Positions 14,701 to 25,346 are shown, numbered from the stretch's first letter. The stretch: DNA of 64,000 nt from Micromussa lordhowensis (GCA_964020085.1 OZ026606.1:22847573-22911572), one strand, 5' to 3'. The notes: generated by a model not told the origin, from the letters alone. Numbers and translations: made by a program.

Positions 14701-16220
14701 TAAATAAGACAGAGGATAGCTGGCTATCATAAAGAACTCTCTTCCATCTCACTTGCTGGGAGAACCAAATGGCCTAATCCATTTCAAAAAAAAAACACAA
14801 TATTGTGAAGACCATTATTTTTTAAATGAGTACAAACTCGGCACAGCTAATAGAGCCATTAAAGGGTATTAACTGATTGCATCTACAGGCTAATTAGCTA
14901 CATGTACATAAATTTATTCACTCCCTACCAGTGGCTCAGCACTCAGACCATCTCCCTGAATCTGAGTTGGCTGGGAAGAAACCTTGGGAAGGCTCTCGTT
15001 TTCAAAAAGATAGTAATCAGCAGAAATCTGAGAGGCAAGACAACACAATTAAATTATCTCAATGGTAATTAGCTTACAGAACATGACTTACTTACAGTGT
15101 GACAGAATTCATCAGATGAAACACTGCTACTTTTTTTCTCATTCGGCTTTTTGGCACTGCCATAAATATTGTTAAATGAAAATAGTCAATGATTTTGCAT
15201 TTTAGTTTGCAACTTTTTCACTGTAAAACATTACCGGTCTAGATGCTAGTCTACTGATGGGATAAATCTGGACTGCTTTCAATATCGATTTCAACCAGTC
15301 AAATTCGTGAATTTGGTAGTTCCCAGTCCTTGTGAGACAGAGCCATATAATAATTAGTAGAAAATCATTTGCATCTCCATGCCAGGGGTGAGGGCTAACC
15401 AAAACCTTTAATTCCAGTTTTACCTTGGAATTGGGACAAGTTGCTCTTAAATTTTGCTTGTCCTGGGCAAGTCTTACATGTAGTTAGCAAGTCTTAGACT
15501 GTGTGCATCCTTTGCTATGGAGGAAGTGTAGCCGAGTGGTTTAAGGGCTCTGGACTTGAAATATGGAGGTCGCGGGTTCAAGTCCCAATCTGACCACTAA
15601 GCTGGATTTGTTTCTCGGTAGACTCTAGTTCAACTCTGCGGCGGTTTGTAAATAGCCATTACTGGTCTGCCTCCTACCAGTTGGCATTTTTAACAATATG
15701 TTACGTTCACTTGCATTTCATCATTTGTTTCCGTTGGCCCTGAAAAGCCCCATTAGGGGAGTGGTCAATTACGATATGTATGTACAGGTAGTGTATGTAT
15801 CTTAAATGATTTAGTTGGCAGATGACTTGCTAAATCTCTTGCCCATCGGGCAAGTGAGAATGAAAAGTTACTTGCCCAGAAGGAAAATCTACTTGTCTGG
15901 GAGAATGGGACAGCATTTTTTGAGCCCTACAAGCATCATCTTCACCTGTTGCATGACTTTGGCTTGCAACCACCATTTTCTTACATGCCATCATAAAAGT
16001 CTACATTTTCTCCCGCTGGTGTGGCATTATAATTTAGACACTGAAGAAAGTATTCATTTACCTTCGGTTTGTATGAGAATCCATATGTTTCAGCAATTCT
16101 CTTCACTTCATTGGTATCTCCATTTACTTTCACCGCACATGTGTTGGTGTGCCTGTGGCCTCTCACTATCACGTGGACGTTAGAGAAAGCCAGAATAACC
16201 AAAAGTTTGAACAACCACAT
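538..16220 (-). CDS. Furin/PC-type proprotein convertase, complete, multi-exon
   Basis: A kexin-like subtilase that cleaves precursors after basic pairs in the secretory pathway. CDS exons, in transcript order: 16062-16220, 14929-15027, 14666-14773, 13016-13144, 12620-12693, 11799-11887, 11482-11657, 10881-11099, 9974-10074, 9474-9577, 4839-4956, 3994-4310, 3393-3482, (optional 1711-1764), 538-713. All phases agree, giving 652 aa or 670 aa with the optional exon. Domains: signal peptide about 1-20; prodomain ending in RWKR (95-98), a furin-type autocleavage site; catalytic Asp151 (VVDDG), His191 (HGNRC), oxyanion Asn293 (AAGNGG), Ser368; P domain about 440-594; membrane helix about 601-622; cytosolic tail about 30 aa. 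No Cys-rich furin repeats, as in PC7-like forms. Odd: the usual GTSA around the catalytic Ser reads STSA, and the later Pro is Ile. The 4.5 kb intron between exons 10 and 11 holds a retrotransposon. Family assignment is firm; the subtype is not. Confidence 0.93.
780..1650. repeat. Repeat-bearing intron stretch
   Basis: Part of the last convertase intron. It contains two copies of TTGGCCACCCAACTCAAGTC near 1110 and 1240, and a direct repeat of about 35 bases (GTTAACxCGATGGTC then GAGTCACGCAATG) near 1470 and 1590. It looks like decayed mobile DNA. No coding exon is visible. Confidence 0.4.
1711..1764 (-). CDS. Candidate 54-base cassette exon of the convertase
   Basis: The segment has a pyrimidine-rich acceptor ending TTATCAG and a weak donor (GAAG then GTCTGG). 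It enters and leaves in phase 1, the same phase as the junction between 3393-3482 and 538-713. It can therefore be included or skipped without breaking the frame. It would add 18 polar residues (starting GVTTDSAVT) between the P domain and the membrane helix. The weak donor makes this a candidate only. Confidence 0.4.
2336..2364. repeat. (ATT)n microsatellite
   Basis: About nine uninterrupted ATT units in the last convertase intron. Confidence 0.9.
4420..4700 (+). mobile_element. tRNA-derived SINE
   Basis: The head has a Pol III-like region with a B-box (GGTTCGATTC near 4483) after GGTGAGAGTCCTTGCCTCCC. It is followed by an unrelated body and a T-rich end (ATTTATTTTTTATTATTT). It sits in a convertase intron just upstream, in the gene's sense, of the large P-domain exon. 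The class call rests on structure only. Confidence 0.6.
5383..5728 (+). mobile_element. tRNA-derived SINE ending at a (TTA)n tail
   Basis: It starts with a tRNA-like head (TGGTTAGTGCGCTGCACACC, B-box TGGTTCGAGCCC). It ends in AAATAAAGG and runs directly into the (TTA)n tract. The tract is therefore plausibly the tail of this SINE, into which the following LINE went. Confidence 0.6.
5729..5803. repeat. (TTA)n microsatellite, left side of the LINE
   Basis: About 25 TTA/ATT units. The long tyrosine run read through it is a by-product of the repeat. Confidence 0.95.
5804..8733 (+). mobile_element. RLE-type non-LTR retrotransposon, inactive
   Basis: One element with reverse transcriptase and a C-terminal restriction-like endonuclease. 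RT motifs: block A near 6460 ([10 protein letters not shown]), block B near 6628 (TTQGDPLAM), block C near 6726 (WLADDS). Downstream, near 7607, is a CxC-x7-H-x3-C zinc knuckle followed by GGF and RHN. After it come [10 protein letters not shown] and FFDVRV near 7810-7870, which fit the PD-(D/E)XK nuclease of R2/R4/CRE-type elements. Breaks: a frameshift around 6195-6235, and an in-frame TAA at 6717-6719 just before the catalytic ADD. After that stop the frame stays open to 8255. An AT-rich 3' UTR leads into a second (ATT)n run at 8677-8733. No 5' UTR is seen, so the copy is probably 5'-truncated. Clade is uncertain; microsatellite flanks suggest the R4/Dong group. Confidence 0.82.
6219..8255 (+). 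pseudogene. RT-RLE open reading frame with one internal stop
   Basis: This is the main coding part of the retrotransposon. It is one frame from 6219 to 8255 interrupted only by TAA at 6717-6719. The upstream coding portion (about 5810-6230) lies in another frame. The light damage suggests a fairly young copy. The order is RT palm, thumb-like region, zinc knuckle, nuclease. It runs antisense to the host convertase gene. Confidence 0.8.
10160..10345. repeat. Degenerate CTGA tetranucleotide repeat
   Basis: Many GACTGACTG and CTGTCTGA words with substitutions, in the intron between the exons at 9974-10074 and 10881-11099. A second stretch lies at about 10745-10860. Confidence 0.75.
10374..10750 (-). 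pseudogene. Duplicated 3' part of the convertase exon, split by a foldback insert
   Basis: Two pieces resemble the 3' half of the catalytic exon at 10881-11099. 10374-10425 matches its last codons, including GTGGAAGC and a GT after the ATT/GTT equivalent. 10690-10745 matches the part reading ACACCTCTCxxATATCCAGG and GATGCTTCCATTT. They are in the original order but separated by an inverted-repeat insert at 10434-10678. It is too incomplete to be a mutually exclusive exon. Confidence 0.6.
10434..10678. mobile_element. Foldback element with GCAGTCTCTC termini
   Basis: It begins GCAGTCTCTC and ends GAGAGACTGC. The arms pair over most of their length (for example AACGCAAAACAAG with CTTGTTTTGCGTT, and GGTGATGCC with GGCATCACC). 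It interrupts the duplicated exon remnant. No clear target duplication was found. Confidence 0.6.
11290..11343. repeat. Near-perfect hairpin
   Basis: Two 22-base arms (start AGCCTGCGAACAGCAGACGT) flank a short loop (TTCCGGTC) in a convertase intron. The arms show no mismatch. Probably a terminal piece of a foldback element; function unknown. Confidence 0.7.
12278..12412. mobile_element. tRNA-like sequence arranged as an inverted repeat
   Basis: On the minus strand 12278-12345 reads like a tRNA head (A-box TAGCTCAGTTGG, B-box-like GTTTGAACC). The right arm on the plus strand (GCAGAGGTCATGGGTTCGAA) repeats the same 3' half. Together they form arms of about 45 bases. There is no proper acceptor stem, so this is a tRNA-derived repeat and not a tRNA gene. 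Confidence 0.55.
13728..13996. mobile_element. Two-hairpin foldback element (F1)
   Basis: Hairpin one spans 13728-13794, with ends AACAATTAGATTAT and ATAATCTAATTGTT around a GATTTCTATCGCGCGATAGA core. Immediately next to it, a second inverted repeat runs from 13795 (TTTAGTATAAATCTACTAG) to 13995 (CTAGTAGATTTATACTAAA). Its interior has a further small hairpin on CACTATCTAT. There is no coding content. Confidence 0.7.
15405..15935. repeat. ACTTGCCC-type interspersed repeat, split by a SINE
   Basis: The outer parts (15415-15510 and 15810-15930; words TGTCCTGGGCAAGTCTTA, AAGTGAGAATGAAAA, GACAGCAxTTTTT) match the repeat at 55085-55292. The sequence between them is a tRNA-derived SINE, so the SINE is younger. 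It lies in the first convertase intron. Confidence 0.65.
15525..15800 (+). mobile_element. tRNA-Leu-like SINE
   Basis: The head has A-box TAGCCGAGTGGT and B-box GGGTTCAAGTCCC (15530-15590), resembling tRNA-Leu but without a closed acceptor stem. An unrelated body follows, ending in a GTATGTA-rich tail. It is inserted in an older interspersed repeat. Confidence 0.65.
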
Positions 16221-17913
16221 CAGACTGTGAATCTAAAACATAATGAAATTATATATTTTTAATTACATGTATTATTATGACAGACTGATCCAAGATGAAA
16301 AGGATAATTCTGATTTGTTTTCCAAGTGGTCTGGATTTTTGTATTAATTTTTGTACCAATAGCTAAGATAGGCTGCTTGTGAATTAGTTTAATTGGTAAA
16401 TAGCTTTTTCAAAACATATTTAATAGTAAAGCCACAGTCTGCCTTGCTAATTAGAATGCAATGCATTAACCCCAACCATGCATTGAACCAGATCGAACCA
16501 CTTGATCTGGAGTACAAAATGATCATTATGTGTATGATCATTATGTGAATATTTGAGAATTCCTTACAACAAATTTTTAAAACTTGGACAATAAAAGCAG
16601 TGCTTCATGTGTTAAATAATACTGAAAACTGTAACAAATAAAAATAGTAAGTAATCAAATGCGATGACTAACGAAGGGATATACGATCATAACATCATAG
16701 TTCCTCTTACATTGCCCTGCATTGTGATCCAGCTATTTAAAAATGATCTTACAACAGATTAGAATAAGAAATAACTGCTCAAAAAATGATGATACTGCAG
16801 ATGTGCAGAGTTATCTTATAACTCAAAACTATTTCTTTTGTTTATGTTTTAAAAGGCCTCAGCAGGATTCACTTGTAGATACTGTACTGATGGAGCAGCG
16901 ACTTAATTATACATGTAACTTGACAAGCAATTTATTATTATCATATAAAAGTTACTGTAAATTGTAAAATAGAGCGGTTTTCAATTGAGTATCAAAACTA
17001 ATCAAGCAATATTACTTTGGTTTTGGTTTTACTACAGTTTGAAATTAGCCGAGTTATCTATACTAATAATTGGTAAGCGATTGGTTTGTTTTTTACGACG
17101 TAGACGTAGTCACTCGATTGGAAACCGCTCGATCCTGGAGCCTCAATTTATATATAAAATATCATTACCTTCGATTTTTGCGGTTCGGTCTAGAAGATCA
17201 GACGCACTACAGACTACCGCAACATTAAGACTACCTTAAACAGCTAAGCGACAGCCAGAAAAGAGAAACAAAAGTTTTAAACTACGATTTAAAAGGATTA
17301 ATCTTTGTGTAGAATTTACTAGTTATTGTTCTAGCCAGCTGTTTTTAAGCATCAAGTGACAGGAACAGCTGTTCCCGAGATATTTTCCGACACAAAGTGT
17401 CATTTGAAAACATCCACGTTCTTATAAGTAACAAATCTGGACCAAAACAACAGCTCGTGAGCTGACTATGTTCTTCAAATTCTGCAAGATTTGGACCAGA
17501 ATTAATTAATGCGGATTGAAGGCGTTCAGGGAGGCAATAATCTATTTGGCGAAATTGAACAAAGGAAAAGCTTATTCAGTTTCATTTTATCAAATCGCAA
17601 GCCTAACCAATTAATTTTACCCACCATAGAAAGGATTTTTGCTCACCGTGGCCTCTCAAAATCAAAGCAGTTCAACTTCAAATTGTTACAAGGCGTGCTG
17701 CCTCCCGGCCGTCCACAAATTTAGAAAAATTTCCATCTCCTTGAATATCAAACAATAACTTTCATGGTTCCACGCTATCTTCTTACAAAAAGCACCCAGA
17801 GGTATCGTAATGTCATGGCGAGGTATTAAAAGTAGCACGGTACATCCAACTGTGCCTTAACGAAACTTAGGAAAGGCTGCCGCCATATTTTTAGGCTTTT
17901 TAACCTTCCTCGA

Positions 17914-17966
17914 AAATTGGAACATGGAACGTGAAACGTGGAACGTGGAAAGTTGGAACGTCATGA
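17914..17966. repeat. GGAACGTG-like tandem units
   Basis: Five to six imperfect copies of (T)GGAACGTG or GAAACGTG in about 50 bases, upstream of the V-ATPase gene. ACGTG cores are bZIP/bHLH-like sites in general; no factor can be assigned from this alone. Confidence 0.5.
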
Positions 17967-18033
17967 AAGATGGAGTACGGTTTTGGGTTAAAAAAAAAAT
18001 ACTTTTTTAGACGATGTAAAGATTTTTATAAGG

Positions 18034-18135
18034 AAAAAATCCAAGTTCCAGATCTATGGGATTTGAACTGGCTAGAGAGTATAGACATGGTAGGGTCGTG
18101 GGTTCAAAATCCCATCTAGAACTCGGATTTTTTCC
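18034..18135. mobile_element. tRNA-like inverted repeat
   Basis: The left arm AAAAAATCCAAGTTCCAGAT pairs with a right arm containing TCTAGAACTCGGATTTTTTC. The central part includes GTGGGTTCAAAATCCC, a B-box-like word. It has the same plan as 12278-12412. Inserted about 200 bases before the V-ATPase start codon. Confidence 0.5.
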
Positions 18136-18327
18136 CAGTTGATGTTATTTAAGACGTTGCATTTTTTTCACCTTATTAGCTACTAAGTCGGTATCATTTC
18201 GGGTTGATTTTGGGGATCACTCGCGAAGAGCCCGGGATTCCCGGGAAGTATTTCGTCACATGACTGGCTTGTGACCGCGAGAGGGACTGGATCGAATTAT
18301 TGTGACCGCCATATTGGACAAGAAAAA

Positions 18328-21300
18328 ATGGCCGAGACAACTCAAATGCTGTCATTTCACGAGTTGTTCTTCAATGTAGATAATGGCTATCTTGAAGGCT
18401 TAGTCAGAGGATTTAGATCAGGGGTCTTAAGTCAAAGTGACTACCTAAATTTGTCGCAGTGCGAAACCCTGGAAGGTAAGCCTTGAGTACGTGCGAGTAC
18501 GTACAGAACTTAATAGGAATATCGAAAGGTCACTTTGTTGTCGCAATAATTTAGGTTCTCTTTACCTGTCAGGCATCGAGATAGAATCAAAACGAATGAC
18601 ATAGTGAAACTAAGCTAGAAAATCTAACAGGATAGTTTCGTTGGCATATTCAAAGGCTTTAACAGATCATCTGCATTTTCATAAAATATACATTAGCTTA
18701 CTGTAAAATTAATTTTAAGCCTATTTGATACGCAGTGTCTCTATATGTCCGGCAGCCGGACAGATTTTTCAAAATATCCAGTGTCCGTCAGTCAATATAA
18801 TTTTTTAAATATTTCAGTTAATAGGGAAGATATTTGTTTACAAACATTGTTTTTGTTATTTAAATGCTCAAAACGTTAAACAAAAGAATTCTTTGTTTCA
18901 CTAGCCAATAGTTCTCTGGTTGGCATATTAATAACAATAGGTGACGTCATTGATATCTTTACTATATTATAAAATCCTTGCTTATATTATACTTCACTAT
19001 TTCCACTGTGGTTTGAATTTTTGTGAGCCCAGCACCCAGTATACCGGTATTTAAAACGTAGGCTAAATGACCGGCAGTCAAAACGTTTTTGTAGTTTAGG
19101 CTAAATAGCACTGGCGCTCTGGTCATGTGTATCACTTGCCATAAGGGGTGACCCGGGTTTGATTCCTCTTGGGGTCACCTGTCACAGTATTCTTTTTACA
19201 TTGTTTTACTTTGTCTCGCTGCCCGTCATTGAGTTTATTTAAAACCTTGCCAGCTGCCGGACACGTAGCTACAGCCTTTCACGAGTAAACTAAAGTTCAG
19301 GTTACTAACATTACGGCAATAATTACAATTCTGAGAAGCTTTTTAAGATAATCGCTGGGATTTAGCACTACATTTTAACTTAATTAGATCATAAATTACT
19401 TTGTTTCCCTTTTACCCCATCAACCCATTTTTGCGAAAAGATGTTCAGAAGTTGCTTTTCATTGTCCTCAAGCTGGACTGTCTCTATATTTTAACCTGGA
19501 GATCGAAGCATAATATTTAACGAGCATCCATAGGAACCAGGTTTTCTTTTCCTTGAGGACTTCATAGGGTTTCCCACCAAAAAAAATGTTGCAAAATTTA
19601 AGTGTGTCTGGCAGTAGAAGAAAATTTTGAGGGAGGCCTCCTCATAAAAAGTGAAAAAACCACAAGGACAATTTGTTGGGTTTTAAGTCTTTACTGCTTG
19701 TGATGGAATCATTTTAAGAGATTTTCAATTGTTAAAAAAAAAAAAACATTTTCCACTTAAGTGTTTTCTCTGTGAAAGTTGTGATAGTCAATTTAAATTA
19801 AAGGAAAAAGAGGGAATCTCCAAGCCTCTAAGATCATAAATTCCATACAGTTTTATGCAGTGCTAGTTTTGTGTGGCATGTTCAATGTACGTCTTAACAA
19901 CAAGATTTTCTATGCAGTAAAGATGGGCGCATTATATTAGTCCAGCAAAGACTTCTCACTTTCTAACATTTTTGCAGATTTAAAACTTCATTTACAGAGT
20001 ACAGATTATGGAAACTTCCTTCAAAATGAGGCTGGTCCTTTGAATGTGTCGGTTATCGACGACAGACTGAGAGAGAAGTTGGTCACTGAATTTAGACATT
20101 TACGTAATCAGGCCCTGGAACCCATGGCGACCTTTATGGATTTTATCACGTAAGCTCCTTGTACAGTTGTACATGACTTGTGTAGAATTTAGACAGAAAT
20201 ACATGTAATATCTGTTATTGCAGTTGAGTCTGCAATCAAATGTTCTTTTGTTTAGAAATGCATGCAAATTAGGCGAAAGGGTCAATACAAAGCAGAATTG
20301 ACCCTTTCGCCTTGTTTACATGTACAACCGCTGATACATTTGTAAATGCGATAACAGCTATTAGCTTGTGCATTTGACATGAATGTTACTGATTTAGAAA
20401 TTTTGGTGGGTGATTCTTCAATGGTACATGTATTTGATGCATATTAGTTTAGAAAGCAAAACTTAATGTCTTTTAAGATATCTTGGTATTGGTAAATGCA
20501 CTGCCTTTGAAGTGAGGGCTGTCATTTTGAGCTCGGATGTCCCACCCCAAACGACAGGTCATTGACAATGTTATAACTCAGACTCAACCAGTGCTCAGAA
20601 GAAATGGAGAGCTCTTCTTTGAATGACCACAGTGATATTGACACACGTGTACATGTCATCGCCATTTTGTTGCACAGTTTGTTCTCTAGTAAATAAGGCC
20701 GTGGCACTGAAATGGTAAAAGTAGACAACAGATGGAGCTGTTTATCAATGAAAGGAGAAAGTGTTTAGCAGAGTGTTTAGCAGTATTTGTATTGAGAAAA
20801 TGCTCACATTAAGGGTAACAAGTCGTCATACTGGATGACCTTTTTTTCATTTTTTTTAATGACACTGTGATTTTTGTTAGGTATAGTTACATGATTGACA
20901 ATATCATCTTGTTAATAACTGGAACATTGCACCAGCGACCCATCACAGAACTAGTCCCCAAGTGTCATCCTCTGGGAAGTTTTGAGGAGATGGCTTCCAT
21001 AAATATTGCATCCACTCCAGCAGAGCTATACAATGCCGTCATGATTGACACTCCTTTAGGTGAGAATAGACAGTTCATTTGAAGAATCATTTGAAAGCTT
21101 ACTATCAAAGCACACAGAGTCTGCAAGCAAGCTCTCATGCACCACAGCATGAGCAAAGGCAAAGCTGTGTTAGACTAGTTGACAAGCAAAGCAAGCTGGT
21201 TGAAAAATGAGTCAATCAGTATGCTACTGTTTTACGGAGTCTTTCCCAAGAACACAACATAATGACCCCAACTGAACCTCTCATGACTCTCATGAGATCT

Positions 21301-24300
21301 GGAGTCAAGCGCACTAACCATGAGGCCACCATGCTTCCCTAGCATGATACAAAACATGATTGCTTGTTTGTCCTAGCTAATAGTCAATAATAAAAACAAA
21401 CAATAATAACAAACTAATAATGTTTTGATATAGAGAATTACAGTGTATTGGTAGTACTGAATCTAAGCATACTGTATTGTCTCCAGCTCCATTTTTTGTG
21501 GAATGTATATCAGAGCAGGACTTGGATGAGATGAATATTGAAATAATCAGAAACACATTATACAAGGTCAGTCATCCTATGCAAGGAAAAGTAAAGAAAA
21601 TATCAAATGAAATCTCCATTTAATGCTTAGACTTAGTGTTATATTCTAAGTTCTTTGCAACAACGCATAACAAATCAAGTATTAGTGTATTCAGGTTTTC
21701 ATGATATCCAGAGTAATCAGCCTTCTGATTTGGCTGATAGCACTTACTTCACCCTGGATTATTCTAGATATCCCTGAAAACCTCATCCAATTATTGCTTA
21801 TGGTTACTGTATTATTATTTTATTTTTCCAATTGTTTAATGTTGTATCTTACACATGCTCTGAGCAAAAAAACCTTTTAGCTCTATTCTGAAGTAGGGGT
21901 TTCAATAACATTAGTTATACATGTAAGCGGCCACTGAATGTGTAATAGGCGGCTGTGACCAGTAGAGGGGCAGAAACATTTGAAATCTAGAAGCTCGGAA
22001 ATGCCAGTGTTCTGGACAACAAAAAGCATGCTGCTGATGGGTATTTTTATTGACCACAAAACAGGATTTTTTTTGTAGCATTTAAAAATTTTTCAGTGGT
22101 GGTCATTGTTGTTGTGTTTGCTTTTTTTATTAATGTCATTTTTATTTTCATTAATGAAATCCAAGCAGACGGCAGTAAGAGGTCCCTCAAGCGGCGATAG
22201 ACTGCCGATAACCGGCTTTTATTGAAATGCCTGCTGAAGTGATAACTTTTATTTGTTTTGAATTATTACATCATACATGTACATGTACATGTGCATGTAT
22301 CTTGATCTTGTATCTTGATCTTGTTTGTTTTGAAGTTAACTTGAAAACCTAAGGAGGATAAGGAGGAGGTTAACTACATGTATGCCATTGAGGATTGATT
22401 AAAAAAAATGTTTCGTCTGACTTTAAACTTGCACCTCAGGCATACCTGGAAGGCTTCTACAAGTTTTGTGAAGATTTAGGTGGAACCACTGCCGATGTGA
22501 TGTGTCCAATTCTTCAAGTGAGTCTGCGGTAGTGCTATGTATAAAAATTTTGTTAATCCCGTGATCTGCACCTCAATTCTCCTTTACTTTTACATACATT
22601 TTCATTAATTCTGCTCAAGAGAATATGATTTTCAGTCATAATATATCTTCGAAGATGATCACCTGCTTCATTCCCACAACTTGTAATGAGAAAGGGGGAA
22701 AAGTTAGGTCTATTTTCGAATAATCCACCATCCACCACCACAAAGGTGGTGCCTGTACATTTTACCACAAAACCTTGCAAACCTAACAAAGCCTACAAGG
22801 CACAAAGAAATTTTTACAATATTTGTCCCTGTACTAAGGACACTGTTTGAAGATTTATACTGTAACTCTTAGAACTATACGTTTTTATGAATGTTGTTAG
22901 GGTTTTCATATGCTATGAACTATGCCAGGGTAAATGTACCAGTCACCATCTTTTTTGCTATGGAGGATTACTCAGAGACAGTAATTATTTGTAATTCATC
23001 AGTAACTTACGAACCTACAGAATCCCCTGGCTCCTCAAGGGAATTCCTGCATGTGATCAACAGGGCTAAAAGATTAAATTCAGTATGTGGCTAGTTCAGG
23101 CTAGTTGTTTTGATTCTTAGAGTCAACAGAGATCCCCTGGATTGCTTTGAAAATATCCACATTTGGATATTCATCATAAATTAGCAGATCTTAACTTTAC
23201 AGGGAACCTCCATAGCAAAACTGAGGTTCTTTGCAGAATCATTTTCTGTATAGTATAGAAGCTGGAAACCTCAGATAGTATTTAAAAAGTATGAGAGCTA
23301 CATGTAAGCCTGGAATTTTGAGTCACCGTCATTATTATGTTATTGTTGAGAGCATGGGCAAGGGAAATGGTGTAGGACTGAAGGAACAAGAATGCAAGGG
23401 GCTGGGATTCTGTGCTTCCTCTTGTACTTTCCTTTCACTCACATGTTTGCATATGCAAAAAAGGCCGACCAAAACAAAAGAAGTGCCTTTTTTTTCTTGA
23501 AGTACTTTCCTGATTTGACTTATTCCACATAAACTTAGTTTGAGGCTGATCGTCGAGCTTTTATCATCACCATCAACTCCTTTGGCACTGAGCTTGGCAA
23601 AGATGATCGCAATAAGCTGTATCCCAAGTGCGGCAAGTTGTACCCAGAGGGATTGTCTAGGTTGGCCAAGGCAGATGATTATGAACAAGTCAGAGCTGTG
23701 GCTGATTACTACTCCGTAGGTTCTTTGCTTATTTCCATGTTAATTCAGGGCTATGTGTACTGTTTCCATCCTGGGATGTTCAACTTGACAGGCACAGTTT
23801 AAAGATAAATAATTTTTCAAGCGTATTAGTCTAGAAACTTTGTGACCTACAATGTAAATGGTGCCGTACCAACATGAATCAACCATCTTCTAACTGCGTT
23901 ACATCAATTGCAAAGTTAATCTAAAAGGGGCTAATTTTGAGAAAACAATGTGTTAACTTAAGGATTGAAGTGAATATTTGAAGAATCAAGACTGGGTGAA
24001 ATAAAATGTAACCGTATCATGCTCAATGTTTACACTGTTATTTAAAGGTTTATTGGAGTTTTTAATGGGCAAGGGTTTGGAATGTGACTGGTACATGTAT
24101 GTCACAATGTCAGGTGTATTTATTTGTTAACACTTGTGCAATAAAATTAATTCTAGATGTTTTGGTTTTCTCACAGGATTATAAGTCACTCTTTGAAGGA
24201 GCTGGCACAAACCCTGGTGAAAAGACTCTTGAGGATAAGTTCTTTGAACATGAGGTATATATGTAGTTTTATTAACCCAACCTCCAGTCAAGTGTATACA

Positions 24301-25024
24301 TGTACATGTATATATTAAGTACATGTATATGCATACAAAATTAGGGAAGTAAATTTGTCTGAATTGTTTCATATTTTGTGAAGTTGTTGTACTTTGACAT
24401 ACATGTACATGTACATGTACAGGTGTTGTGTGTCAGACTACAGTAACCTATTTCAATTTGTAGGCTAAGAACAAGAAAGCATAACGGAGTATGTTCAAGG
24501 CTCAGTCAAATTGGCAATTTATGATATATTAAAATCTAACTTGGCTCCAAGACTTGGGTGAGTAGGAAAAGAAATTAACTTTTCATCCTTCAACCTCAAT
24601 GTGGATTCTTTTGTTTTATTCCCTCAAGCCTTGAAGCCAAGTTAAAATTTTAATTGACTGAAAATGACTTATTGAAATGTTGGTGTATATAATTATCTAG
24701 GAAAACGCAATCTTTAATGAAAATATCTCACCTGAAAGAACTTAAAGTTATGGGGGCCAAGGATACCTTTTTCTCTGATATTTTTTTGGTAATGAATATC
24801 TGGGAACAAAGGCGTTATGTATCTTACTAAACCTGTTTTTTCTTCTTCTTTTTTTGTTACAGGTTAAGATGAACACACTCGCATTTCAACAGCAGTTCCA
24901 TCTTGGAGTGTTTTACGCTTACGTCAAGCTCAAGGAACAGGAATGCCGGAATATTGTATGGATTGCTGAATGCATTGCGCAGAGAAACAAGTCGAAGATT
25001 GATAACTACATTCCCATATTCTGA
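18328..25024 (+). CDS. ATP6V0D1: V-type proton ATPase subunit d, complete, 8 exons
   Basis: Subunit d sits on the cytosolic face of the V0 ring and couples it to the central stalk of V1 in the proton pump of endosomes, lysosomes and secretory vesicles. Exons: 18328-18475, 19978-20149, 20881-21059, 21487-21566, 22440-22517, 23539-23715, 24177-24254, 24863-25024. The phases agree and give 357 aa, close to the usual 350. Family hallmarks in order: [87 protein letters not shown], and C-terminal [20 protein letters not shown] ending IPIF. The start was chosen at the ATG giving MAETTQML; an in-frame ATG at 18271 would add 19 residues with no family support. All introns are GT-AG. It appears intact and conserved. 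Animals often have one or two isoforms; this one resembles d1. Confidence 0.97.
19110..19195 (+). mobile_element. tRNA-derived SINE remnant
   Basis: The word TGACCCGGGTTTGATTCC (B-box type), preceded by a tRNA-like segment, lies in the first V-ATPase intron. Only the head is recognisable. Confidence 0.4.
20271..20312. repeat. Perfect short hairpin in V-ATPase intron 2
   Basis: AGGCGAAAGGGTCAAT and its exact complement are separated by about 10 bases. Function unknown. Confidence 0.65.
21230..21345 (-). mobile_element. SINE remnant, minus strand
   Basis: It shares CCAAGAACACAACxxAATG and GAGTCxAGCGCACTAACCAT then GAGGCCACCATGCxTCCCT with the copy at 60590-60835, so it belongs to the same tRNA-derived family. 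It lies in V-ATPase intron 3. Confidence 0.55.
22270..22295. repeat. ACATGT run
   Basis: Tandem TACATG units. Similar runs occur at about 24298-24312, 24400-24422 and 25122-25138 and inside VPS4 introns. They look like a genome-wide simple-sequence bias. Confidence 0.7.
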
Positions 25025-25210
25025 ATTCACAAGACACCCACATTGTCTTTATGACTCTGATCAAAGAAAGTGTAATTAGTATCGAAGTGAATTGAAACCA
25101 TTAGCTTGTTAAAGTTTGGTTTGTACATGTACATGTATTAGTCTACCCCCTTGCAGTTCTTTTTGCATTTGAAGAAAACAATGCCATGGGTAGTTTACAT
25201 TTCTCCATAT

Positions 25211-25346
25211 ACACCCATTTCAGTTAATTTCCAATCTGGAGGACAAAACAATAAGATTGTTTTGCATTTGAAAGGTTTGTTTCTCTCAGGGGAGAAAACA
25301 ACCATTGTTTGTCCTCCAGATTGGGAATTACTGAAATGGGTCTATT
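25211..25346. mobile_element. Foldback/MITE-like inverted repeat
   Basis: The arm starting CCCATTTCAGTTAATTTCCA, with CTGGAGGACAAA, pairs with TTTGTCCTCCAGATTGGGAA followed by TTACTGAAATGGG. It lies about 190 bases after the V-ATPase stop codon. No coding content. Confidence 0.65.

Larger units (their letters stand above)
16221..18327. promoter_or_regulatory. Shared head-to-head intergenic region
   Basis: About 2.1 kb separates the start codon of the convertase (minus strand) from that of the V-ATPase subunit d (plus strand). The region must hold both promoters and 5' UTRs, and may hold non-coding first exons. Visible content is AT-rich DNA, a cluster of GGAACGTG-like units near 17915-17965 and a tRNA-like inverted repeat at 18034-18135. 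No extra gene is convincing. Confidence 0.5.

Noticed and set aside
15105..15155. Possible convertase exon ([17 protein letters not shown]) between exons 1 and 2
   Set aside because: It has a good donor and keeps phase 0, but the best acceptor gives a stop, and direct joining of the flanking exons already gives the normal prodomain length.
15528..15595. tRNA-Leu gene
   Set aside because: It has A- and B-box words but no closed acceptor stem and continues into a SINE body.
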